In this document: positions 1 to 7,972 of the stretch, in pieces
Layout: each line of letters opens with the position of its first letter
How positions within the stretch are numbered: position 1 is the first letter of the stretch
Assembly: GCA_022448945.1 (NCBI GenBank)
Contig: JAKVCV010000025.1
Coordinates: 1 to 48,472 of the forward strand
From: Saprospiraceae bacterium
Lineage (GTDB): Bacteria; Bacteroidota; Bacteroidia; Chitinophagales; Saprospiraceae
Direction: 5' to 3'
Length of the DNA stretch: 48,472 nt
Made by a program: the position numbers and the translations under genes
The notes under the pieces: generated by a model
What the model was told of the DNA's origin: nothing
What the model saw: only the letters and a program-made list of their open reading frames with translations
Databases searched by the model: none

Positions 1-2846
1 GCTTTTTGAGTTGTTTTACTTACATAATTTTGACCACCTAAAACCATAGTCATTTTTGTTTTAGGAACGGGTTTAAAGCTCGTCTTTTTGAAAGGGTCAA
101 TATCATGCAATTCGAGACCCAAAACTCTAAGTTGTAATACTGTTTGACGCAATTGAAAGTCACTGTCTTTTTTTGCATTGCTATTCATGGCAACTGCAAT
201 ATGATCTTTGTCATTAAGAATATCTTTGACTAGTTTGCTTAAGATTCCTTTAGGCCCAAATTCAATAAAAATTCTACCACCAGCATCATAAATATTCTCG
301 ATTTGATTTTTGAACATTACAGGTTTCAAAATCTGTCCTTGCAAAAGTTCTTTGATTTTCTGAACATTAGAAGGATAAGGCATTGAAGTTGTATTTGAGT
401 ATACAGGTGTTTTGGGGCTTTGGAATTTTAAGTTGTCGATAAAGGCAGCAAAAGGTTTCTGCGCATGTTTTACATATTCAGTATGAAAAGCAGCAGAAAC
501 TGCTAATGGAATTGCAGTAAAGCCTCTTTCTTTTAAAACTATTTGTGCATTGGCAATGTCATCTGTACTGCCACCTAAAATCACTTGACTATTCGAATTT
601 ACATTTGCGATTTTGATACCTTTCAAATTTTTAATTGCATTGGTTACTTCATCGTAATTTGCTTTTACAGCCATCATAGTTCCGGATTCAGCACTATTGT
701 TTTTTGATGCCATTGCTTCTCCTCTTGCTTTTGTTAAAGTAAGAAATGTATTATCATCATAAACACCAGCTGCCCATAATGCTGTTAATTCCCCAAAACT
801 GTGTCCAGCAACGAAATCTGCTTTGAAACCTGCATCTTGCAATACTTTGTACATACCCATACTCAAAGCACCTATTGCAGGTTGAGCATTTTGAGTTGCT
901 GTAAGTTCTTTTTCTTGAATTGCAGTATCTTGGTTGTTGAAAACCGGAATTGGAAAGACAGTTTGTGTAAGTGGTTTTTCATTATTCTTATTAAAAAGCT
1001 TATCCTGCTCTTCAAAGATATTTCTCATTTGCGGGAAAGCATTGACTAATTGTCTGCCCATCCCTACATATTGTGAACCCTGACCAGAAAAGAGTGCAAC
1101 TATTTTAGAATTCTTTTTTATTCCTTCAGAGCGGAAGAATATCCCCTTCGGATGTTCCCATGTATCACTATTTTTGGAAAGTTGATTGATTGCTATTGAT
1201 AAATTTTCTTTTGCTGAGTTAATATCTGTTGCAATGAAACCTAAACGGGCATGTTTTTGAGGAATATCTGGATGATTCAAATTGGTCATATCCCAAAAAG
1301 CTACATCTGCATCTTTAGAATTCAGTTCTTCTAGCTTTGTTTTACACACTTGAAGTATTTTCTGAGGGTTTTCTGCCTGTATTAATATAGATTTGTATGG
1401 CTGGTGTATTCTATAAGTTTTTTCTTTAGGTTTACCTTTATATTCTTCTAAAACAATATGAACATTAATACCTCCAAAACCAAAAGCACTAACACTTGCA
1501 CGTCGGGGGATCTCGGTTTTTATCCACGGTCTTGTTTCAGTATTAATATAAAGAGGAGAGTTTTTAAAATCAATTTTCGTAGAAGGGTTATCTACATTTA
1601 AAGTAGGAGGGAGGACTTTGTGATGTAAGGCTAGAATTATTTTTAGTAAACCAGCAGCACCAGCTGCAGCTTTAGCATGTCCTACCTGAGATTTTACTGT
1701 CCCCAGTGCTATATGTTGTTTTTGGTCGTTATTAGCACCAAAAACCATAGACATAGAATTTAATTCACAGGCATCACCAGCATTAGTTCCAGTACCGTGT
1801 GCTTCAATTAAACCTACTGTTTTAGCTTCGTATCCTGCTTCTTCATAAGCTCTGTTCATAGCCAGGGCTTGACCTTCAGGTCTTGGTGCGTAGACAGATT
1901 TATAACGCCCATCACTTGATGTTCCAACACCTTTTATAACTGCATAAATTGTATCACCATCTCTTTCAGCATCTTCAAGACGTTTTAGTACAACCATACC
2001 TAAACCTTCTCCTATCAACATACCGTCAGCTTGGTCACTAAATGGGCAAATTTGATTTCTTTTTGAAAAGGCAGGAGTTTTAGAAAAGGACATATACATA
2101 AAAGGTGAATTGTCAGTGTCTACCCCCCCAGTAAGCATCATGTCGGCACGACCTTCTACTAATTCACTTAAAGCCATTTTAACAGCACTTAAAGAAGCAG
2201 CACATGCTGCATCTACTACTGAATTGATTCCTCCAAGATCAAATCGGTTTGTGATACGTCCCGAAATTACATTGCCGAGCATTCCGGGAAAAGAATTTTC
2301 ATTCCACCCGATATATGCTTTTTTCATTTTATCAACAATGTGTGGAATATCTTCTTCAGCAATTCCTGATGCGCGTAGTGCTTTTTCCCAAATTGGATAT
2401 TGTAAACGTCCTGTAAGAGGAGTAATTAATTTTTGTCCACCTCCTACACCTAAAAGAACGCCAGTTTTTGATTTGATTTCTGGAGAAAATCGATCTGAAT
2501 CTTTTCCATAGCCAGCATGTTCAAAAGCATCCCTAGCAGCAATTAAAGCTAACAGCTGAGAGGCATCTGTTACCTCCAGAATATTAGGAGGGAGGCCAAA
2601 TTCCATTGGGTTGAAATCTATATCAGGTAAAAATCCGCCTCGTTTACAATAAGTTTTATCAGCAACAGTCGGATCAGGATCATAATAATCTTCAATACGC
2701 CAACGTGATTCAGGAACATCAGTGATGCTATCTTTAGCCTGAATAATATTATTCCAGAATTCTTCTAAATTTTTTGCATCAGCAAATAAAGAAGACATCC
2801 CTATAACAGCAACAGGTGTTTTTTGAAGAGAGTTATTAAGATTCAT
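1..2846 (-). CDS. pfaA: PUFA synthase PfaA-like, N-terminal part (KS-AT), cut by window edge
   Basis: This is the first 948 codons of a large iterative fatty-acid/polyketide synthase that would build long-chain polyunsaturated fatty acids with PfaB/C/D partners in the cytoplasm. The ketosynthase spans about residues 9-460. It has Cys215 in DAACAASL, His350 in EAHGTGT and His390 in KSQVGHAKAA. The acyltransferase spans about 570-890, with Ser683 in GHSFGEL and His788 in AAFHTEY. Stretches such as CKRGGFLPDIDFNPMEFGLP, LGVGGGQK and YAPRPEGQ are characteristic of PfaA rather than of ordinary type I PKS. Known PfaA proteins continue into tandem acyl-carrier domains and a ketoreductase, which lie outside the window. 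The ATG at 2846 precedes the KS domain directly and no Shine-Dalgarno is seen, as usual in Bacteroidota. A TetR gene ends 53 bp upstream on the same strand, so the two are probably co-transcribed. Family assignment is firm; the actual product (EPA, DHA, arachidonate) cannot be told. Confidence 0.93.
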   Translation of the reverse strand, partial: MNLNNSLQKTPVAVIGMSSLFADAKNLEEFWNNIIQAKDSITDVPESRWRIEDYYDPDPTVADKTYCKRGGFLPDIDFNPMEFGLPPNILEVTDASQLLALIAARDAFEHAGYGKDSDRFSPEIKSKTGVLLGVGGGQKLITPLTGRLQYPIWEKALRASGIAEEDIPHIVDKMKKAYIGWNENSFPGMLGNVISGRITNRFDLGGINSVVDAACAASLSAVKMALSELVEGRADMMLTGGVDTDNSPFMYMSFSKTPAFSKRNQICPFSDQADGMLIGEGLGMVVLKRLEDAERDGDTIYAVIKGVGTSSDGRYKSVYAPRPEGQALAMNRAYEEAGYEAKTVGLIEAHGTGTNAGDACELNSMSMVFGANNDQKQHIALGTVKSQVGHAKAAAGAAGLLKIILALHHKVLPPTLNVDNPSTKIDFKNSPLYINTETRPWIKTEIPRRASVSAFGFGGINVHIVLEEYKGKPKEKTYRIHQPYKSILIQAENPQKILQVCKTKLEELNSKDADVAFWDMTNLNHPDIPQKHARLGFIATDINSAKENLSIAINQLSKNSDTWEHPKGIFFRSEGIKKNSKIVALFSGQGSQYVGMGRQLVNAFPQMRNIFEEQDKLFNKNNEKPLTQTVFPIPVFNNQDTAIQEKELTATQNAQPAIGALSMGMYKVLQDAGFKADFVAGHSFGELTALWAAGVYDDNTFLTLTKARGEAMASKNNSAESGTMMAVKANYDEVTNAIKNLKGIKIANVNSNSQVILGGSTDDIANAQIVLKERGFTAIPLAVSAAFHTEYVKHAQKPFAAFIDNLKFQSPKTPVYSNTTSMPYPSNVQKIKELLQGQILKPVMFKNQIENIYDAGGRIFIEFGPKGILSKLVKDILNDKDHIAVAMNSNAKKDSDFQLRQTVLQLRVLGLELHDIDPFKKTSFKPVPKTKMTMVLGGQNYVSKTTQK

Positions 2847-2899
2847 TTTTTCTTTTTATTTAGATTTCTTTGGTTCAAATATATTCGCTAATGATTTAT

Positions 2900-3517
2900 T
2901 TATAACATTACCTTGAAGAGTTCCTCTTGTTTAACTAATTGTTGAAGCCCTTTTTCAGTGCATACTCCTCTTAAATATGGTAACATAATGCCGAACGTCA
3001 GGCGTTCTTTACTAAATGAGTCTACAGGGAATCGGTTATTGTCTTTTAGCAGCTCTAAAAGTGCTAAGACAGTTTTGCTTGTAACTTCTATGTCAATATC
3101 TTCTCTGAATAATCCGTCTTTTATTCCCCATTCACCAAGTTGTTCAAGTTGTTTATGTGCAAAATTCCCAACATTTCTATAGGAATCCTGAAGTAATCCA
3201 GGGTAGTAATGGATTATATCATTAAAAAAATTTGGATTCGTTTGACTTGCTCTGTATATAATACGTTGGTGCATGTATCCCATAGCCTGCAGCGCATTTT
3301 TAGAAGCATTAATTATATCATCATTTTCTTTTTGAATTCTGTTGTGATAAGTGGCTAAGCAAGCTTTAAGTAATTCGGTCTTATCTTCAAAATGATTGTA
3401 GATTGTCCTTTTTGATGTATGGAGTTGTTTAACAATCCGATCAATTGTTATTGTTTTAACACCATTTTCAACAAAAAGAAAAGTAGAAACTTCAATTATT
3501 TTTTCTTTACTTATCAT
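2900..3517 (-). CDS. TetR/AcrR family transcriptional regulator
   Basis: DNA-binding regulator of about 205 residues. The N-terminal helix-turn-helix reads from SKEKIIEVSTFLFVENG through TITIDRIVKQLHTSKRTIYNHF, the standard TetR pattern, followed by an all-helical ligand/dimer domain with little recognisable similarity. The start was placed at the ATG at 3517 because TetR proteins begin just before this first helix. An in-frame ATG at 3595 would add 26 residues of non-family sequence. The gene lies 53 bp upstream of pfaA on the same strand and 133 bp from the divergent phosphopantetheinyl transferase, so it is well placed to control both (inference). Its ligand is unknown; an acyl-CoA or fatty acid would be a reasonable guess from context only. 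Confidence 0.88.
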   Translation of the reverse strand: MISKEKIIEVSTFLFVENGVKTITIDRIVKQLHTSKRTIYNHFEDKTELLKACLATYHNRIQKENDDIINASKNALQAMGYMHQRIIYRASQTNPNFFNDIIHYYPGLLQDSYRNVGNFAHKQLEQLGEWGIKDGLFREDIDIEVTSKTVLALLELLKDNNRFPVDSFSKERLTFGIMLPYLRGVCTEKGLQQLVKQEELFKVML

Positions 3518-3611
3518 ATATTTAAACCCTTGCAATAAAACTCTTGGTAATATTTTAGTATCAATAGTACCACAAAGAAATGAAAGAAAATTCATAAGTT
3601 CAACTTTATAT

Positions 3612-3619
3612 CAAAATTA
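3612..3619 (-). promoter_or_regulatory. Putative -7 element TAATTTTG for the TetR-pfaA unit
   Basis: On the minus strand TAATTTTG matches the Bacteroidota -7 consensus TAnnTTTG exactly. There is no TTG at the right distance; a TTA lies 21 bp upstream. Transcription would begin near 3605, inside the 133-bp divergent gap between the TetR gene and the phosphopantetheinyl transferase. Confidence 0.4.
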
Positions 3620-3650
3620 TATGTAATTTTACCAAAAATTTAACATTTTA

Positions 3651-4316
3651 ATGATGTCCAGTACAATAGTAAATTACGTTAATTCTTCTGAATTTCAGGA
3701 AGTTATATCTCTTGAAGCGTTGTTAAAAAAAATACCTGAAAATATGCAATCTCGTGCACTTCGTTATAGATTTCCACAGGATGCATATAATTTTGTATTG
3801 GGCCGATTGCTATTAAAGAAAGCACTTATAGATAATGGTTTTTCAACTCAGAACCTTGAGAATATTTATTTTAATGAAATGCAGAAACCACTCATTGATG
3901 GTATATCTTTTAATATTTCTCATTCTAAACATTTAGTTGGATGTGCGTATTCATTAGATGGAAATATTGGATTGGATATTGAATTTCCTAGGTTAATAAA
4001 GAAAGAAAATTTCAGGAATTGTTTTAATGCTCTTGAATGGCAATATATAAACTTTGATGATAGTTTACATACTTTTTATACCTACTGGACTCAAAAAGAG
4101 GCAATTCTGAAAGCAAATGGAGCAGGTTTGGGTAGTTTACTGGATATGGATATAATTAATCATGAGTATGCTTATTTTGGGAAAGAAAGAAATCCAGAAA
4201 CAAGTAAGAAATGGTACTTGAGATCTCTAAAACTTGGTAACGAAGAAGCTTATGGCTGTTTATGTGTTGAAAAGGAAGTTAAGGTTACTATAAATAAAAT
4301 TGAGTTCCTTGATTAA
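3651..4316 (+). CDS. Sfp-type 4'-phosphopantetheinyl transferase (PfaE-like by context)
   Basis: Transfers 4'-phosphopantetheine from CoA to a serine of carrier-protein domains. The 221-residue length fits the Sfp/Gsp group. Visible motifs are FNISHS (87-92), GLDIE (107-111, metal ligands Asp109 and Glu111) and WTQKEAILKANG (146-157, with Glu150 and Lys154). Two ATG codons follow one another at 3651 and 3654; either could be used. It is divergent from the TetR-pfaA unit, and PUFA synthases need a dedicated transferase of this class (PfaE), so it most likely activates the carrier domains of the adjacent synthase. Its sequence alone does not exclude activation of another carrier protein. A 66-bp gap separates its stop from the convergent ABC ATPase gene, with no clear terminator hairpin. 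Confidence 0.9.
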   Translation: MMSSTIVNYVNSSEFQEVISLEALLKKIPENMQSRALRYRFPQDAYNFVLGRLLLKKALIDNGFSTQNLENIYFNEMQKPLIDGISFNISHSKHLVGCAYSLDGNIGLDIEFPRLIKKENFRNCFNALEWQYINFDDSLHTFYTYWTQKEAILKANGAGLGSLLDMDIINHEYAYFGKERNPETSKKWYLRSLKLGNEEAYGCLCVEKEVKVTINKIEFLD

Positions 4317-4382
4317 AAAAAGAATCAATTGTGTAATTAAATATCAGAAGATAGATAACTAACCTAAATTTTTTTTAGAAAA

Positions 4383-6203
4383 TTATTTTAATTTGTGTTT
4401 TGAGTCACTCCTTCTTTTTATATCCTCAATTTGTCCCTTTGGTATGGCAGATATAAGTTTTTGAGTGTAAGTCATTTGAGGGTTTGAATAAATTTCATCA
4501 GCAGTATTCATTTCTTCTATTTTCCCTTTATTCATTACAATTATTCTATCGCTCATAAATTTTACTACTGAAAGATCATGAGATATAAAAATGTAAGTAA
4601 AATTAAATTTTTCTCTAAGTTCTAATAATAAATTAAGAACCTGAGCCTGAACCGAAACGTCCAATGCAGAAACGGATTCATCACAAATAATAAATCGAGG
4701 TTGTAAAGCCAAAGCCCTTGCAATACAAATTCGTTGTCTTTGGCCACCTGAAAACTGATGGGGATATCTGTTAAAATGATTTGGATTAAGGCTTACGGTT
4801 TCTAACAGTTCCACTACTTTTGCTTTTCGTTCATCATCATTTTGAAGTAAGCCATGCACTCTCATAGGTTCCATAATAGCATTTCCTATAGTCATTCTTG
4901 GATTTAGAGAAGAATAGGGATCTTGAAAGATAATCTGAATATCTTTTCTAATAGTTTTTAATTCTTTTGTAGACATTTTTAAAATATCGACTCCTTCAAA
5001 AATAACTTGACCATCACATGCTTCTGCTAATCTTATTATAGTTCTACCAAGGGTAGTTTTACCACAACCAGATTCTCCAACAAGTCCTAATGTTTCTCCT
5101 GGGTATACTTTGAAATTTACATCATCTACCGCCTTGACCCATTTAGTTGCTTTTCCCCAAAAAGTTTTTGCAACAGGAAAATAAGTTTTGAGGCCTTTGA
5201 CTTCCAGGATTGGTTCCTGTTCTTTTAGAAATGACATCCTTGCTTCAGTTTCGGAAGGTTTTATTTTGAATTTATTGGTCACACTATCGATTGAAACTTC
5301 TTTTGCTATAACTTGATTTTTGCCATTTTCATCAGGTAAAACTTCCATAAAATCACTTACTACTGGAAGTTTTTTCATTCTAAATTTAAGAGGAGGTCTA
5401 CAGGCTAAGAGACTTTTTGTGTAAGGATGTTGGGGTGTAGTAAAAATTTCGAGGACATTGCCTTCTTCAACAATTTTTCCTTTATACATAACTATTACAC
5501 GATCAGCAATTTCTGCAATAACTCCGAGGTCATGTGTTATAAAGATTATTGATGCTTCTATATCAGCACGCAATTCATCCATTAATTTTAAAATTGTATT
5601 TTGAACAGTAACATCAAGTGCAGTAGTTGGTTCATCTGCAATTAAGATATTAGGGTTACAGGAAAGTGCCATTGCAATCATTACTCTTTGCTTTTGGCCA
5701 CCAGATAGTTGATGAGGGAAAGCATTAAATATACGTTCAGGGTCAGGAAGTTGTACTTTTGTAAAAAGTTCAAGTGTTCGGAGTTTTGCTTCTATTTTGT
5801 CTGTCTTTTGGTGTAAGAGAATGGCCTCCATAACTTGATTGCCACAAGAAAATACAGGATTTAATGATGTCATAGGTTCTTGGAATATCATTGAAATTTC
5901 ATTTCCACGATAGAAACCCATTCCTTTCCTGTTTACTTTTGCTAGATCAATGATCTCACCATCGGATCTGTGATAAAGAATTTCTCCACCAGCAATATAA
6001 CCTGGTGGACTGGCGATAAGTCGTAAAATAGATAAGCATGTAACTGATTTCCCTGAGCCAGATTCTCCAACAATACCTACAGTTTCTCCTTTATAAATAG
6101 TAAAGCTAATATTGTCAACAGCTTTGGCAGTACCTTCATCAGTTTTAAAATAGGTTTTTAAATTTCGTACCTCAAGGAGAATCTTTCTGCTTGTGTTTTC
6201 CAT
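4383..6203 (-). CDS. Fused duplicated ABC ATPase, oligopeptide/dipeptide type (DppD-DppF/YejF/GsiA-like)
   Basis: A 606-residue protein with two complete ATP-binding cassettes of the peptide/nickel uptake family joined in one chain. Cassette 1 (about 8-265) has Walker A GESGSGKS, signature LSGGQKQR and Walker B ILIADEP. Cassette 2 (about 330-590) has GESGCGKTT, FSGGQRQR and FIICDES. The oligopeptide-ABC C-terminal extension is seen after each (HPYTKSLLACRPP and MTYTQKLISAIP). This is the usual layout of YejF and GsiA, which power uptake of peptides or glutathione through two membrane permeases. No permease or binding-protein gene is next to it here, so the permeases must lie elsewhere. A good Bacteroidota promoter lies 35 bp upstream. 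The precise substrate is undetermined. Confidence 0.92.
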   Translation of the reverse strand: MENTSRKILLEVRNLKTYFKTDEGTAKAVDNISFTIYKGETVGIVGESGSGKSVTCLSILRLIASPPGYIAGGEILYHRSDGEIIDLAKVNRKGMGFYRGNEISMIFQEPMTSLNPVFSCGNQVMEAILLHQKTDKIEAKLRTLELFTKVQLPDPERIFNAFPHQLSGGQKQRVMIAMALSCNPNILIADEPTTALDVTVQNTILKLMDELRADIEASIIFITHDLGVIAEIADRVIVMYKGKIVEEGNVLEIFTTPQHPYTKSLLACRPPLKFRMKKLPVVSDFMEVLPDENGKNQVIAKEVSIDSVTNKFKIKPSETEARMSFLKEQEPILEVKGLKTYFPVAKTFWGKATKWVKAVDDVNFKVYPGETLGLVGESGCGKTTLGRTIIRLAEACDGQVIFEGVDILKMSTKELKTIRKDIQIIFQDPYSSLNPRMTIGNAIMEPMRVHGLLQNDDERKAKVVELLETVSLNPNHFNRYPHQFSGGQRQRICIARALALQPRFIICDESVSALDVSVQAQVLNLLLELREKFNFTYIFISHDLSVVKFMSDRIIVMNKGKIEEMNTADEIYSNPQMTYTQKLISAIPKGQIEDIKRRSDSKHKLK

Positions 6204-6210
6204 TCTTTGT

Positions 6211-6230
6211 TTGTAGATAGTTGTAGATAG
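6211..6230. repeat. Perfect 10-bp tandem repeat in the 5' leader of the ABC ATPase gene
   Basis: TTGTAGATAG occurs twice in direct succession, followed by a partial third copy (TGTAG, 6231-6235). It lies between the predicted transcription start (near 6231) and the start codon at 6203, so it would be in the leader RNA. Confidence 0.6.
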
Positions 6231-6237
6231 TGTAGCC

Positions 6238-6267
6238 CAAAGATAGTTGTATTATTCAGGAATGCAA
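6238..6267 (-). promoter_or_regulatory. Bacteroidota-type promoter for the ABC ATPase gene
   Basis: On the minus strand TTG (6265-6267) is followed after exactly 19 bp by TATCTTTG (6238-6245), a full match to TTG-N19-TAnnTTTG recognised by the primary sigma factor of this phylum. Transcription would start near 6231, giving a leader of about 28 nt. Confidence 0.65.
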
Positions 6268-6439
6268 AACTTCTTCTATAGAGACTAAATCATAAATGAA
6301 TAATTCTAATTGATAGAACTAAATTATATTTTTTCTTTAGAATAATTATTTTGTTTAATACTATAGGATATTTATTTCCTAATTATCTTAGTCCTAATAT
6401 TTATTGTAATTTTATGGTCTATAAATTAAAAGAATAACA

Positions 6440-7117
6440 ATGAAAGTTTTAATTGTAAGTGCTACACAATTTGAGATATTGCCATTATTAGATCATTTAA
6501 GAAATAATTTTAAAAACAAGGATAATATACGATTCTTTTCTAAAGAATTGGATATTAATATATTAGTAACTGGAGTGGGGGTAGTTCATACTACTTTTGC
6601 TTTGACCACCTTTTTAATCAAGAAATCTTTTGATTTAGTAATTAATTTGGGGATTGCAGGAGCATTTAACAAAAATTTTAATTTGGGTCAGGTTTTTCAG
6701 GTTGTTAGGGACCAATTTGCTGATATAGGTGTTGAGGATTCTGATGGTTCATTTTCTGATATTTTTGAAATAGAGTTACATGATAATAATGAGTTTCCTT
6801 ATATAAATTCTAAGTTGTATAGTCCTAATTCAAATAATAAATTTTTACCTCAGGCAACCGCAATTACCGTCAATAAAGTTCATGGAACTATTGAGACTAT
6901 TAGTAAAATTCAAAAAAAATATTCTATTGATCTTGAAACAATGGAGGGAGCTGCTTTTTTATATTGTTGTTTGATGCAGCAAGTCAATTGCATTCAAATC
7001 AGGGCTGTATCTAATTATGTAGAACCTAGAAATAAGGAAAATTGGGATATTCCACTTGCAATTGAGAATCTAAATGATGTTGCTATTCAAATGATCGGTG
7101 AATTAGGCTCAAAATAA
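6440..7117 (+). CDS. mqnB: Futalosine hydrolase (MqnB), menaquinone biosynthesis
   Basis: Cleaves futalosine to dehypoxanthine futalosine and hypoxanthine, a step of the futalosine route to menaquinone. The 225-residue protein has the nucleoside phosphorylase/hydrolase fold: N-terminal ILIVSATQFEI-type strand, VTGVGVVHTTFAL, the glycine-rich NLGIAGAF, and the diagnostic LETMEGAA near residue 170, whose Glu residues bind the ribose. The ATQFEI start and lack of a phosphate-binding arginine pattern separate it from MTA/SAH nucleosidase (inference by eye). A later purine-salvage enzyme, hpt, is in the window but not linked. It ends in a perfect palindrome that covers its stop codon. Confidence 0.87.
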   Translation: MKVLIVSATQFEILPLLDHLRNNFKNKDNIRFFSKELDINILVTGVGVVHTTFALTTFLIKKSFDLVINLGIAGAFNKNFNLGQVFQVVRDQFADIGVEDSDGSFSDIFEIELHDNNEFPYINSKLYSPNSNNKFLPQATAITVNKVHGTIETISKIQKKYSIDLETMEGAAFLYCCLMQQVNCIQIRAVSNYVEPRNKENWDIPLAIENLNDVAIQMIGELGSK

Positions 7118-7156
7118 CAAAAATGCATTTTCATATATGAAAATGCATTTTTGTTA
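7115..7156. terminator. 42-bp perfect palindrome, bidirectional terminator
   Basis: Two 21-bp arms meet with no unpaired base at 7135/7136 and begin with the TAA stop of mqnB. Each arm ends in a T-rich run (TTTTTG) when read outward, so the hairpin can end transcription from mqnB on the plus strand and from the convergent gene at 7184 on the minus strand. Confidence 0.75.
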
Positions 7157-7183
7157 TCCGTATATAAGTACTTGAGAAGCGTA

Positions 7184-7864
7184 TTATTCATTTTCACCCT
7201 CAAGAATTTTGATCATTTGTTCTTCTTTAGCAGTCATTTTTTTCTTTTTCCACTGTTTAAAGAATTTGCTCCAAGCTATAGGATCAAAAATAGGTTGTGG
7301 TCCTTGTTGACCTTGATATGAATAATCATTGGCTTGTTGACGCATATAGAAAGAGGAACTTTCTTTTCCATCCATATCTGAAGTAGCTGCTAATGCTAAT
7401 AATTCGTTTTTGTTGAGATTTTCTTTGGCAATATCTTCAAGTTGAGCAGCTTTATTAGGTTGCATGGCAAGAAATTCGGCAGCTAGATTATTCCGATCTG
7501 GCCATGGGAAAACAATTACTTCTTCAATAGCAATTTCTGCTACTTCCAGTTCTACTGTTAAGCTGTAGTACATTCCTTTGATGTCTTTGGGTATTTCAAT
7601 TTCTCTGTCTTCAAATCCAATTGCAGAAAAAACAAGTTTTTGACCTTTTTTGACAACAATAGAATACATGCCCTCATAGTTTGCATAGGTCCCACGGTTG
7701 GTTCCCTTTAATGCAACCGTAACAAAAGGGACATATTCATAAGCAACAAGTTCACCTTTTGTAAGAATAAGACCATAAACTTCAACAATCTCAGAATCTT
7801 CTTGAGCAAATGATGAACAAGAACAAAAACAAAGGATAAGAAGAAAAAGATATTTTGAGGTCAT
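7184..7864 (-). CDS. Secreted protein with CarboxypepD_reg-like (beta-sandwich) domain
   Basis: A 226-residue exported protein. Residues 1-20 form a signal peptide ending SSFAQ. Residues about 28-110 (VEVYGLILTKGEL to YSLTVELEV) resemble the carboxypeptidase regulatory-like domain: a FVTVALKGTNRGTYANYEG segment followed by a KGQKLVFSAIGFEDREIEIP segment, the pattern that also begins many TonB-dependent receptors. The second half is charged and low in recognisable features, with a basic KQWKKKKM stretch near the end. There is no receptor plug or barrel, so it is not a truncated TonB receptor. A role in the cell envelope is likely; the function is unknown. It lies 108 bp downstream of rseP on the same strand. 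Confidence 0.75.
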   Translation of the reverse strand: MTSKYLFLLILCFCSCSSFAQEDSEIVEVYGLILTKGELVAYEYVPFVTVALKGTNRGTYANYEGMYSIVVKKGQKLVFSAIGFEDREIEIPKDIKGMYYSLTVELEVAEIAIEEVIVFPWPDRNNLAAEFLAMQPNKAAQLEDIAKENLNKNELLALAATSDMDGKESSSFYMRQQANDYSYQGQQGPQPIFDPIAWSKFFKQWKKKKMTAKEEQMIKILEGENE

Positions 7865-7972
7865 AATAATAAAACTAAATGAAATTAAATTTTTTATTTA
7901 TTAACTTTCTACAATTTGATTAACGTTTATTTGATCAACAGAGTTGGCAAATTAATAATAATCTAGTTTTCT

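Noticed and set aside
801-2511. Plus-strand open frames of 82 and 133 codons (801-1049 and 2110-2511)
   Set aside because: They lie antisense inside pfaA, whose domains and catalytic residues are unbroken, and the translations have no recognisable features.
7184-7864. Truncated TonB-dependent receptor
   Set aside because: The CarboxypepD_reg-like domain is there but no plug or barrel sequence follows in any frame, and the gene ends cleanly near a terminator.
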